Source of the DNA: Bacteroidota bacterium
GTDB lineage: Bacteria > Bacteroidota > Rhodothermia > Rhodothermales > Rubricoccaceae
Assembly (NCBI GenBank): GCA_039821555.1
Contig: JBCBNX010000013.1
Location: 44,693-108,692 of the forward strand
Direction: 5' to 3'
DNA: 64,000 nt
The stretch's first letter is position 1. Each line of letters begins with the position of its first letter. This document shows, piece after piece, positions 16,171 through 24,787 of this stretch. Made by a program: the position numbers and the translations under genes. The notes under the pieces were generated by a model. It saw only the letters and a list, made by a program, of their open reading frames with translations, made no database searches and was not told the origin of the DNA.

Positions 16171-17484
16171 GTCGGTCGCCCACGTCACCATCTCGGGGAA
16201 CGTCAGCAGCAGGCCGAGCCCGATGAGCTGGATCACGATGAACGGAATCGCGCCGCGGTAGATCGCCGTCGTGGGGACCTCCTCGGGCGCCACGCCGCGG
16301 AGGTAGAACAGCGCGAAGCCGAACGGCGGCGTCAGGAAGCTCGTCTGGAGGTTCATGCCCAGCATGACGCCGAACCACACGAGGTCGATTTCGAGCAGCA
16401 GCGCCGCCGGGGCGAGCAGCGGCACGACGATGAAGGCGATCTCGAAGAAGTCGACGAAGAAGCCCAGCACGAACACGACGATGTTGGCCACGATGAGGAG
16501 CCCGACCACGCCGCCGGGCAGGTTCGTGAGCAGCCCCTCGATCCAGAGGTCGCCGTCGAGGCCGCGGAAGACGAGCGTGAAGGCCATCGAGCCGAGCAGT
16601 AGGAAGACGACCATCGTGGTGAGGTGGCCCGTGTCGCGCAGCGCCTCCCACACGACGGCGCGGTTGAGCCGCCGGTTGACCGCCGCCAGGATCAGCGCGC
16701 CGACGGCCCCGAGCGCCCCCGCCTCGGTTGGCGTGGCGATGCCCGCGAAGATGCTCCCGAGCACCACGAGGATGAGCACGAGCGGCGGCACGAGGCGACG
16801 GAGCGCGAGCCGGAGCAGGTCCGGCACCGATGCGGAGCGCTCCTCGGGCGGCAACGCCGGTGCCCACGACGGTTTCAGCATCGCCACGAGGCCGACGTAG
16901 CCCGCGTAGAGCGTCACGAGGAGCAAGCCTGGCACGAGCGCGCCGAGAAACAAGTCGCCTACGGAGACGCCGAGTTGGTCGGCGAGCACGATCAGCACTA
17001 CGCTCGGTGGGATGAGCTGCCCGAGCGTGCCGCTTGCGGTAATGACGCCCGTGGCAAACGCTTGATCGTAGCCGTGGCGCAGCATCACCGGCAGCGAGAT
17101 CATGCCCATCGCCACAACGCTCGCGCCGACTACGCCCGTCGCCGCAGCCAAGAGCGCCCCCACGAACACGACGGCGAAGGCGAGCCCGCCGCGCATCGGC
17201 CCGAAGAGCGCCCCGATCGCCGTGAGCAGGTCCTCGGCGAGCCTGCTCTTTTCGAGGAGCGTGCCCATGAGGATGAAAAACGGCACCGCGAGCAGGATGG
17301 TGTTCGTCGTCACCCCGAACGTGCGGTCGCCGAGCGCGAGGAGGTAGGGCCAGTCGAAGAACCCGGCCTCGACGCCCACGAAGGCAAACAGGAGCGCCGT
17401 CCCGCCGAGCGCGAACGCCACCGGGTAGCCACTGAAGATCAGCAGCAGCGCCACGATGGCCATGAGCGGGGCGAGGACGTCCAT
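16168..17484 (-). CDS. dctM: TRAP transporter large permease, DctM family
   Basis: A 438-aa inner-membrane protein with about twelve hydrophobic helices. It is the main translocation subunit of a tripartite ATP-independent periplasmic transporter for organic acids. Recognisable pieces are FFILMGTLLEKSRLAEDLL, ASGTLGQLIPPSVVLIVLADQLGVSVGDLF (the conserved Ile-Pro-Pro-Ser segment) and GIATPTEAGALGAVGAL. The small permease gene lies 3 nt upstream. No periplasmic binding protein (DctP) gene is nearby, so the substrate cannot be read from context. Confidence 0.95.
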   Translation of the reverse strand: MDVLAPLMAIVALLLIFSGYPVAFALGGTALLFAFVGVEAGFFDWPYLLALGDRTFGVTTNTILLAVPFFILMGTLLEKSRLAEDLLTAIGALFGPMRGGLAFAVVFVGALLAAATGVVGASVVAMGMISLPVMLRHGYDQAFATGVITASGTLGQLIPPSVVLIVLADQLGVSVGDLFLGALVPGLLLVTLYAGYVGLVAMLKPSWAPALPPEERSASVPDLLRLALRRLVPPLVLILVVLGSIFAGIATPTEAGALGAVGALILAAVNRRLNRAVVWEALRDTGHLTTMVVFLLLGSMAFTLVFRGLDGDLWIEGLLTNLPGGVVGLLIVANIVVFVLGFFVDFFEIAFIVVPLLAPAALLLEIDLVWFGVMLGMNLQTSFLTPPFGFALFYLRGVAPEEVPTTAIYRGAIPFIVIQLIGLGLLLTFPEMVTWATD

Positions 17485-17487
17485 GGC

Positions 17488-18012
17488 CTAGGCGTCCCGC
17501 AGCCGGTGCGCCGCCTTGATCGCCTCGCTGACGCCTTGCAGGGCGAGCAGCACAAAGCCGAGCGGGAGGAGCATCTTGATGGGCCAGCGCGGAAGCCCAC
17601 CTGGGTCGAGCGCGCCCTCACGGGTGATCCAGGCGTTCTCGACTAGCGGCCAGGTCGCCCACAGCATCAGCCCGCAGAAGGGCAGCAGGAAGAGCAGCGC
17701 GCCAAGCAGGTCGATCCACGCACGGGTGCGGGGGCGCAGGCGACTGAACAGCACGTCCACGCGGACGTGGCGGTCTTGCTGGAGCGTCCACGCCGCGCCG
17801 AGCAGAAAGACCAGCCCGAAGAGCATCCACTGCGCGTCGAAGAGCGCGTTGGACGACAGGCTGAGGCCGAGCGGCCGGCCGACGTAGCGCAGCCCCGCGT
17901 TGAGCGCGCCCACGAGCGTCATCACCGCGAGGAGCACGAACGCGCTGCGGCCCGCCGCCGCCGTGAGGCGGTCGAGCACGTGGGCGAGGCGGAGCAGCGG
18001 CGAGGACGGCAT
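17488..18012 (-). CDS. dctQ: TRAP transporter small permease, DctQ family
   Basis: A 174-aa membrane protein with four predicted helices and the conserved SNALFDAQWMLFGLVFLLGAAWTLQQDRHVRVDV region, here split into its halves EAQW-like and DRHVRVDV typical of DctQ subunits. It couples with DctM, 3 nt downstream. The start MPSSPLLRL was chosen over an ATG ten codons upstream because it places the amphipathic N-terminus and first helix as usual for the family. Confidence 0.9.
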   Translation of the reverse strand: MPSSPLLRLAHVLDRLTAAAGRSAFVLLAVMTLVGALNAGLRYVGRPLGLSLSSNALFDAQWMLFGLVFLLGAAWTLQQDRHVRVDVLFSRLRPRTRAWIDLLGALLFLLPFCGLMLWATWPLVENAWITREGALDPGGLPRWPIKMLLPLGFVLLALQGVSEAIKAAHRLRDA

Positions 18013-18094
18013 GGCAGGGGGAGCACTGCCAAAAGCTACCACGAGCGCTGCGAACGAAGCAGCGCCGCGAGGAACACCGCTGGGGCCGATGGCG

Positions 18095-18397
18095 CTACCG
18101 CACGCGCTGCGGCATCCGGACGCGGGGGCGCTTGCCGCCGCTGGAGGGGCCGCGCTGCGGTGAACGGGGGCGCGCCGGAGGACGCGGGTCCTGACCGCGT
18201 CGGCCGCCGGAGGGCGGAGGCTGTGCAGGCGGCTCGGCGAGGAAGATCAGCAGGATGCCGAACGGACCGAGGAAGGCGCCCATGGCGGCCCAGGCGCCGG
18301 GTTCGAGGCCGCGCTGGCGAGCCAGATTGTAGCAGAAGCACGCGCTTGTGCCGAGGACGACGGCCATGCGCAGAAAAAAGACCAAGACGGGCAGCAT
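18095..18397 (-). CDS. Small membrane protein of unknown function
   Basis: A 100-aa protein. Two hydrophobic segments (LVFFLRMAVVLGTSACFCYNL and WAAMGAFLGPFGILLIFL) are followed by a Pro/Arg/Gly-rich basic tail. The start MLPVLVFFL was chosen because it opens directly into the first membrane segment. The frame continues upstream with polar, Arg-rich sequence that looks untranslated. No family was recognised. It has its own position between dctQ and rnhA on the same strand. Confidence 0.5.
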   Translation of the reverse strand: MLPVLVFFLRMAVVLGTSACFCYNLARQRGLEPGAWAAMGAFLGPFGILLIFLAEPPAQPPPSGGRRGQDPRPPARPRSPQRGPSSGGKRPRVRMPQRVR

Positions 18398-18613
18398 CAC
18401 AGAACGTCGACGCTGGGCGGAAGGGAAGGGACGTGCCGGGGCACGCGCAGAGAAAGGCAAAGGCCGCGCCGAAGGAGATAGGCGAGAATCAGCGCGGTTT
18501 TGTGCGACGCAGGCCGTTCCGAAAGGTTGCGGCCCTGGCTAGAAAAGTGGTTTCCCAATCGACCACAACGTCCGCGAGTAAGCGTTGGTCCTACAGTCGG
18601 ATACGGGGACCCA

Positions 18614-19078
18614 TCAGGAAGGCGTGATCTCCTCCTTGCGCACCCGCATGGCGGCGACAGCCAGGGCGTCCGCGCGGTTGTTGAGCGCGTCGTCCGCGTG
18701 GCCCTTCACCTTGACGAACTCGACCTCGTGGCGCTTCATCTCGGCCAGCAGGTCCCGCCAGAGATCCTGGTTCTTGACCGGCTTCTTGCCCGCCGTCTTC
18801 CATCCGCGCCGCTGCCACCCGCCGATCCAGTCCTGCTCGAAGGCGTTCACTGCATAGGCGCTGTCCGTGTGGACGCGGGCGATCACGGGCTCGGTGAGGG
18901 CGCGCAGCCCCTCCACGATGGCGCGCAGCTCCATGCGGTTGTTCGTCGTGCGGTCCTCGCCGCCGGAGAGTTCCTTCTCCTGCGCGCCGTAGATCAGGAT
19001 TGCGGCCCAGCCGCCGGGGCCGGGGTTGCCGCTGCACGAGCCGTCGGTGTAGATCGTGACGGTTTTTTTCTGGGGCAC
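18614..19078 (-). CDS. rnhA: Ribonuclease HI
   Basis: A 154-aa enzyme that degrades the RNA strand of RNA-DNA hybrids. The catalytic carboxylates are visible as IYTDGSC (Asp), MELRAI (Glu), HTDSAY (Asp) and the final Asp in NNRADALA, with the flexible His in KGHADD. The handle region GGWQRRGWKTAGKKPVKN is present. I chose a GTG start (VPQKKTVTIYTDG) because homology begins there. An ATG at 19165 would add 29 non-conserved residues. It is divergent from obgE, with 115 nt shared upstream. Confidence 0.93.
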   Translation of the reverse strand: MPQKKTVTIYTDGSCSGNPGPGGWAAILIYGAQEKELSGGEDRTTNNRMELRAIVEGLRALTEPVIARVHTDSAYAVNAFEQDWIGGWQRRGWKTAGKKPVKNQDLWRDLLAEMKRHEVEFVKVKGHADDALNNRADALAVAAMRVRKEEITPS

Positions 19079-19193
19079 GGGACGGGGGCGCTGCTGAAGA
19101 ATTCGCGGGGCGTCAAACCTACGCGGTGTCGCCCCCGTTGGGGGGAGACAAATCACGCTCCTCAAAGGACAAAGGACGAAAAAAGCACCGCCC

Positions 19194-20222
19194 GTGAAGT
19201 TTGTCGACTACGTCACCATCTCCGTCCGCAGCGGCAACGGCGGGGCCGGGTCTGCTCACCTCCGCCGCGCGAAGTACGAGCCCCGCGGCGGCCCCGACGG
19301 CGGCGACGGCGGCTCTGGCGGCTCCGTCCTCCTCGAAGCCGACGCCAATCTCTACACGCTCCTCGACCTCCGCTACAACCGCCACCACTTCGCGGACCAC
19401 GGCCAACCGGGGCAAGGCTCCGGCAAGACGGGCAAGAGCGGCCAGGACATCGTGCTGCGCGTGCCGCTCGGCACCATCGCGCGCGACACCGAGACGGGTG
19501 AGCTGCTCGGCGAGCTCACCGACGAGGGCCAGCGCCTCACGCTCGCGCCCGGCGGGATGGGCGGCCTCGGTAACACGCACTTCAAGAGCAGCACCAACCA
19601 GACGCCGCGCTACGCCCAGCCCGGCACTAAGGGCATCGAGCGCGACGTGACGCTCGAACTCAAGCTCCTCGCCGACGTGGGACTCGTGGGCTTCCCGAAC
19701 GCGGGCAAGAGTACGCTCGTGAGCGCCCTTTCCGCGGCCAAGCCAAAGGTGGCCGACTACCCGTTCACGACCTTGGAGCCGAGCCTCGGCATGGTCTACC
19801 TCGGCGACTACCGCTCGTTCGTCATCGCCGACATTCCAGGCCTGATCGAAGGGGCGAGCGAGGGCAAGGGCCTCGGCATCCGCTTCCTCAAGCACATCGA
19901 GCGCAACGCGGTGCTCCTCTTCGTCGTCCCGGTCAACGAGGAGGACCCGGGCGCGACTTACGCGACGCTGCTCGGCGAGCTAGAAGCATTCAACCCGCAC
20001 CTGCTCGCCAAGCCGCGCCTGATCGGCCTCTCGAAGACCGATCTGCTGCCGCCGGACATGTACGACGCCTTCGTGGCCGACGCCCGCGCGCAGCTTCCCG
20101 ACGACGTGCCCGTGATCGCGTTCTCGGCTGTCGCGCGCAAGAACCTCGATCCGCTCAAGCAGGTGCTCATGAGCGCCGTGGAGCAGAGTCGAGTAGCGGA
20201 GGGAATAGGAAATAGGGAATAG
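19194..20222 (+). CDS. obgE: Obg family GTPase
   Basis: A 342-aa ribosome-associated GTPase acting in 50S maturation and the stress response. The Gly-rich Obg fold is at 1-160 (RSGNGGAGSAHLRR, GGPDGGDGGSGG). The GTPase domain follows with P-loop GFPNAGKSTL, switch segment FTTLEPSLG, DIPGLIEGASEGKGLG and a Thr-Lys-x-Asp equivalent SKTDLL. It starts at GTG, the only initiator that matches the universal MKFVDYV beginning. No C-terminal OCT extension is present. Confidence 0.96.
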   Translation: MKFVDYVTISVRSGNGGAGSAHLRRAKYEPRGGPDGGDGGSGGSVLLEADANLYTLLDLRYNRHHFADHGQPGQGSGKTGKSGQDIVLRVPLGTIARDTETGELLGELTDEGQRLTLAPGGMGGLGNTHFKSSTNQTPRYAQPGTKGIERDVTLELKLLADVGLVGFPNAGKSTLVSALSAAKPKVADYPFTTLEPSLGMVYLGDYRSFVIADIPGLIEGASEGKGLGIRFLKHIERNAVLLFVVPVNEEDPGATYATLLGELEAFNPHLLAKPRLIGLSKTDLLPPDMYDAFVADARAQLPDDVPVIAFSAVARKNLDPLKQVLMSAVEQSRVAEGIGNRE

Positions 20223-20666
20223 GGCGTGCGCTTGGCAAAGGTCTGAGGGCGTACGAGGAGCAAACGTGCTACCCGGTGCAGGTAACGCGCCAGTGCCAGC
20301 CCAGGCACGCGGCTTGGCCAGCCCACCCAGCATGGACGGTATAGGCCACCACATGGTGTAGGCCGCCATATGAGATGTCAGGACTAGGTCCGTGGACCTT
20401 GCATCGGAAGCCATGTCAGAGGACCGAAAGCCGTGTCAGACGGCTGGGGTCGGTAGCCCATGGGCGACGATGCAGTCCATCGCAAGGGAGCCGCGCACAG
20501 TCAATCGGTGGTCTTTCGTCCCAATGGCTGCGCGTTTGCGGAACTCAAGGCGCGCGGTTGGCACAACCCATTGAGAATTATGTACGGGAAGGCACTGTTT
20601 TTGTCCTGGCCGGATCCGTTCTGCCTCCCTCCTCGAAGCGACACGCTTTCACCTCTAGCAGTTACT
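20223..20666. other. Intergenic region between obgE and the secreted-protein gene
   Basis: A stretch of 444 bp without a supported gene. Open frames here are short and lack family features. No terminator with a T-run, RNA gene or repeat was recognised. The last 60 bp are A/T-richer and probably carry the promoter of the lipoprotein-like ORF starting at 20667. Confidence 0.35.
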
Positions 20667-21452
20667 ATGGTACACACGTCGGTGAAGACGGCAACGACGA
20701 TCATTGGCATGGCTATGCTGTGCCTCGTAGCACTGGGTGGAAGTGCGTGTGTGCACCAGCCGTCTGAGTACCCGGGTGTTGCTGAGCCCTTCGACGCGGC
20801 GAACCCCGTCGACGCCTCGCATGTGACCAAGCCCGGTGTGCCGCTCGACGTGATGTGGACGGTCGACGCAGGCCAGCGCCTTGGGCCAGGCGCCGCGACA
20901 GCGGTCCTGACCGTCTCGGCGCGGGGCAACTTGGAGGAGGCCGTGCTGACGCTCGAACCCAGCTCAGGTCTGCGTTTGGTGGGCCCTGCGCAGATTCGGC
21001 TCGGCGCTTTGGCGGCAGGCGACACGCGCCGCATCGAGGTGCCGCTAGAACTTGGTGACCGGGGACGGGCAGAACTACGCGCCGTCGTCGCGGCAGAAGG
21101 AGGAGCCGGAGACGTCGCCGTCTCGGTAAGCCGCGCCGATGTCCTCTACGTCCTCCTTGGCCCTGCGAGGAGCTTTGCCGCGCGGGGCAGTTTCATCGTG
21201 GCGCAGCAAGACAGCCTCCGGCACGCCTTGACCGCGGGGCGGATGACGCCGGAAGACTTCGAGGCGGCGATGCAGCAACTCGGCCGAGGCACAGGCGAGG
21301 TGACCACGACACGGTCAGAAAAAAAACGAGTAGCGCCGTCTTCACCCTCTCCGGTACGATCAAGTACCAAGACCGCAATGGCACCCTTCGCCCCGTGCGC
21401 TTTGCCCCCATCGAGGTTTGGGACGACGACTTCGGCTTTGATGACCTCCTAG
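20667..21452 (+). CDS. N-terminal piece: lipoprotein signal and beta domain
   Basis: Starts MVHTSVKTATTIIGMAM with a lipobox-like LVALGGSAC, so the product would be exported and lipidated. The next 200 residues look like an adhesion-type beta domain (VDAGQRLGPGAATAVLTVSA, GDTRRIEVPLELGD). Authentic coding is convincing up to about 21318. After the A8 run this frame turns into unlikely Ser/Pro/Thr-rich sequence to its stop at 21452, while the true continuation (SSAVFTLSGTIKYQDRNG) is in the -1 frame. A slip on A AAA AAA would rejoin them. Confidence 0.7.
   Translation: MVHTSVKTATTIIGMAMLCLVALGGSACVHQPSEYPGVAEPFDAANPVDASHVTKPGVPLDVMWTVDAGQRLGPGAATAVLTVSARGNLEEAVLTLEPSSGLRLVGPAQIRLGALAAGDTRRIEVPLELGDRGRAELRAVVAAEGGAGDVAVSVSRADVLYVLLGPARSFAARGSFIVAQQDSLRHALTAGRMTPEDFEAAMQQLGRGTGEVTTTRSEKKRVAPSSPSPVRSSTKTAMAPFAPCALPPSRFGTTTSALMTS
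21319..21326 (+). other. A8 homopolymer at the frame junction
   Basis: Eight A residues in the codon context GAA AAA AAA CGA. This offers an A_AAA_AAA slippery heptamer. Both ribosomal -1 slippage and transcriptional insertion of one A would join the upstream and downstream frames. Confidence 0.6.
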
Positions 21453-24400
21453 CGACGACCACCACCGACGCCAATGGAGCGTACTCCGTCCCCGTCCCTG
21501 AGGACGCATCCGATGCGCCCGACCTCTACATCAACGTGCTGGCGAGGTCGGACGAGTTCTACGTGGTCACGCCGGGCGATCAGGGGGACCCATCGAGCAC
21601 CTATTCCTTCTCGACGATAGACTTGCAAGTACCAAACGTCTCTACAGACATCGTCATTAATGTCTCCATCTCGAACACCACCGCGGCAGGAAATGCGTTC
21701 TCGGTACAGGACGCGCTGATCGAGAGCGCTCGCTACACGAAGGCCATCTCCGGCACAACTCTCCCGACGCTCTCCGTCGAGTTTGCAGGGGCCTATCCTA
21801 CCTCCTACTACTCCGTGTCCGGTGGGGGCCTGTTCATCCTCCTCGAAGACCGATACGATTGGGATGTCCTGCATCATGAGCACGGGCACTACGTCGCCGA
21901 GTCGTTCAGTCTGGACAGAAACCCTGGCGGTACGCACAGACCGTACGAGCACCTGGCCGAGCGCGTCGGCAAGCAGGATGGGATTCGCTTGGCCTGGGGC
22001 GAAGCCTGGCCGACCTACTTTGGCATCACGCTCCAGCGCGAGCGAGGCAGCGGCGCGCTCGGCATCCCGAATGTGGGGGACCTCTTCTACCAGGACACCG
22101 AGGATGCCACCTTCTCGTACAGCATCGAGGCGACGGGCAGCCGCGGCCGGGGCGAGGACAACGAGGTGGCCGTCCAGCGCGCACTCTGGGACCTCTACGA
22201 TAGCGCCAACGACGACCGCGACAAGGTGAGTCTCGGTGACCAGGCCATCTGGAACGCGCTCGTGACCGCTCGTCCTGCTTCGATGTCCGACGTGTGGAAT
22301 GCGCTGATTGCCAACGTGAGCGAGGAGGATAAGACGAAGTATGGCGCCATCTTCGCGGATCAGGGCATCGCGCCCGACCCCACGGCGCCGGCAGACGGGA
22401 CGGTGATCCCGCTGAATGGATCCGCGACACCGACCTTCACCTGGAGCGCCAACGGGGCTGGGCCTTCCTTCCGGCTCAATCGATTCACGGTCGCGTTCTA
22501 TTCGGAAGACTTCTCGACGCTGCTCTACGAGACGCCCGAGCTGACCACGCCGACGTACACCCCGACGGCAACGGAGCTCACCGACAACATCTTTCGCACG
22601 GAGAAGCGTGTGAAATGGGTCGTCAAAGGCCGGAACGTGAGTGCACCCGCCACCGGCACATACATCAGCCTGCCTCGGCTGATCGAGTCAAGCGGCGTGG
22701 ATGTGGCGTTTGTCATCGACGACACCGGGAGCATGGACGAGGAAATTGCAGGCGTCCGTCAAGGGCTCTTGAACCACCTCGCCACCTATCCCAACGACGG
22801 GGCGACCACGTTTCAACTGGTGACGTTCAAAGACGGCGTCACCTCCTTCGCGCCCACCAACGACCTGGCTACCATTCAGTCCCAGGTCTCGGGCCTCTTT
22901 GCCGATGGAGGCGCTGACTGTCCCGAGGCCTCGGCCCAGGCTGTCATGGCAGCTGAGCAGCGGCTCCGGGCCAACGGGCGCGTCTTTCTCGCCACGGATG
23001 CAGACCCGCACCCGGGCCAAGACATCGCGGGAACGATCCGCACCTTGCGCGCGCGCGGCGTCCGTGTGGACGTGGTCCTCTCCGGGTCATGCTCGGGATT
23101 AGCCGCCAGAGAGGGCGCAGGCGCGAACGAGCCGAACACAGCCGCAGCCCCTGAGCGGTCGACCGACACGGTCAAGCCCGCCAGTGCCCGCCTGGCGCTG
23201 CGCAACGAACTGGTCCAGGTCCGCGCGGCAGCCGACACCCTTTGGCTTGGGGACGACGATTTCGCGCAGATCCTGCTGCCCTTCTCGTTCCCGTTTGGCG
23301 AAGCCACCTACAGCACCGCCTACGTGAACTCCAACGGCTCCGTCACCTTCAACTCGGGCGACGTCTCGCGCGGCGGGTCGGTGGGGAATTTGCTCTTTGG
23401 GCCGCCGCGCATCGCGCCGCTCTGGGACGACCTCGATCCCTCGCTGCGTGGTCGCGTCTTCGTGGAAGAGCGCGATGGGGCGGCTGTCATTACGTTCCAG
23501 GAGGTGCCTGAGTACAACGCGCCAAGCCCCTCGTCAAGCCCCAACACGTTTGCGTTGACCCTTCGGCCGGACGGCACCTTCTCCATCGACTACGGCACGA
23601 TCAGCGCCGCCGGCGTCTTTGCGGCGGTGCACACGGGGTTCTCTGAGGACCCAGGACCCACGGACCTGTCGGCGGCGCCGCAGCCGATTGACGCCGACCC
23701 CGAAGGGACGCTCTATGAGCCATTTACAGGTACAAACGACCTGAGCGGCTTGCTGTTGAACTTCGACGCCGTCAGTAGCGGTCCGCCGCCGCCGCCGCCT
23801 GTCTTCAACGCGATCGAGGCCTTCTCGCAGATGGCCCTCCAGACGGGCGGCATCTTCGCGCTGATGCCTGAGGTGAACTCCTTCGACGCGCAGGAGGTGC
23901 AGCGCTTCGAAAACACGGTATTCAATCTCGTCCAGGGCGGCATCAACCAGTCGCTCGCGCTGGTGCAGCCGGGCCGCGGTCCACGCGGCAGTCGCTTCAG
24001 CGTGGATATCGCAGGCTCCGGCACCACGTTCCGGCCTGGAGCCACCCGGCTCGAGGTCGAAGGCGCTGGCGTGTCGGTCGAGGAGGTGACCGTGCTCTCG
24101 CCCGTCCGGATGCTAGCTACCCTCGCCGTCGATGAAGGGGCCGCGGAAGGGTTCTACAACCTCTTGGCGGTCACGCAGCAGGGGGCGGTAGCAGACAGTG
24201 CCCAGGGGCTTGGCTCCTTCATCGTGACGCCTCCAGAGACGGGCCCTAAGGTGTTGAGCGTAGCGCCGACGGTCGGGGATGCCGGGAGCAACCTGACCGT
24301 ATCGGTCTTTGGGACGAATACCAACTTCGACGAGACCTCCCAACTCCAGATGGGGTTGGGTATTACGGTGCTCTCCTCGACGGCTATCTCGGCAACCGAA

Positions 24401-24787
24401 CTCCAAGCGTCCATCGAGATCGCAGAGAATGCGCCCATGGGGCTCCGTGATGTCCAGGTCGTGACGGGCGATGAGGTGGCGGCGGAAAACCAAACCGGGC
24501 CGTTCTTCGTCACGTCTGAGGGGCAAGACCGAGCGCTGCTCGTCTCGGCCCTGCCAAACGTAGGGGCGCCGGGCACCGAGACAACACTCTCGGTTACAGG
24601 GTCCAACACGAGCTTTGTGGAAGGCATCTCGGCGTTGAGCGTGAGTGGCACGGGCATCACGACGCTCAGTACCACCGTGGTGAGCCCCACGCAACTCAGT
24701 GCGGTCATTCAGATCGAAGAGGACGCCTCGCTCGGTGCGCGTGACATTCGAGTGACGACGTCGTCGCCTTGCTCGATGGTTTCGTAG
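21395..24787 (+). CDS. Central piece: metalloprotease, VWA, nidogen-like and IPT-like domains
   Basis: In-frame coding really begins right after the A8 run at about 21327. The GTG at 21395 is only the first initiator. Domains in order: a carboxypeptidase-regulatory-like beta fold (TTTTDANGAYSVPVPED); a zinc metalloprotease region with HHEHGHYVAES (HExxH at 21875-21889) and GEAWPTYFG downstream; a von Willebrand A domain with MIDAS DDTGSMDEE near 22720; a nidogen-like segment (YVNSNGSVTFNSG, APLWDDLDPS); then IPT-like repeats beginning VLSVAPTVGDAGSN and LVSALPNVGAPGTE. The frame ends in a shift near 24755. Probably a surface protease or adhesin. Confidence 0.75.
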   Translation: MRFAPIEVWDDDFGFDDLLATTTTDANGAYSVPVPEDASDAPDLYINVLARSDEFYVVTPGDQGDPSSTYSFSTIDLQVPNVSTDIVINVSISNTTAAGNAFSVQDALIESARYTKAISGTTLPTLSVEFAGAYPTSYYSVSGGGLFILLEDRYDWDVLHHEHGHYVAESFSLDRNPGGTHRPYEHLAERVGKQDGIRLAWGEAWPTYFGITLQRERGSGALGIPNVGDLFYQDTEDATFSYSIEATGSRGRGEDNEVAVQRALWDLYDSANDDRDKVSLGDQAIWNALVTARPASMSDVWNALIANVSEEDKTKYGAIFADQGIAPDPTAPADGTVIPLNGSATPTFTWSANGAGPSFRLNRFTVAFYSEDFSTLLYETPELTTPTYTPTATELTDNIFRTEKRVKWVVKGRNVSAPATGTYISLPRLIESSGVDVAFVIDDTGSMDEEIAGVRQGLLNHLATYPNDGATTFQLVTFKDGVTSFAPTNDLATIQSQVSGLFADGGADCPEASAQAVMAAEQRLRANGRVFLATDADPHPGQDIAGTIRTLRARGVRVDVVLSGSCSGLAAREGAGANEPNTAAAPERSTDTVKPASARLALRNELVQVRAAADTLWLGDDDFAQILLPFSFPFGEATYSTAYVNSNGSVTFNSGDVSRGGSVGNLLFGPPRIAPLWDDLDPSLRGRVFVEERDGAAVITFQEVPEYNAPSPSSSPNTFALTLRPDGTFSIDYGTISAAGVFAAVHTGFSEDPGPTDLSAAPQPIDADPEGTLYEPFTGTNDLSGLLLNFDAVSSGPPPPPPVFNAIEAFSQMALQTGGIFALMPEVNSFDAQEVQRFENTVFNLVQGGINQSLALVQPGRGPRGSRFSVDIAGSGTTFRPGATRLEVEGAGVSVEEVTVLSPVRMLATLAVDEGAAEGFYNLLAVTQQGAVADSAQGLGSFIVTPPETGPKVLSVAPTVGDAGSNLTVSVFGTNTNFDETSQLQMGLGITVLSSTAISATELQASIEIAENAPMGLRDVQVVTGDEVAAENQTGPFFVTSEGQDRALLVSALPNVGAPGTETTLSVTGSNTSFVEGISALSVSGTGITTLSTTVVSPTQLSAVIQIEEDASLGARDIRVTTSSPCSMVS

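Noticed and set aside
19120..19150. Possible fourth copy of the dispersed element (cccccgttggggggag) before obgE
   Set aside because: Only a short GC stem is shared; the conserved gcttgac and ctgtcccc hairpins are absent.
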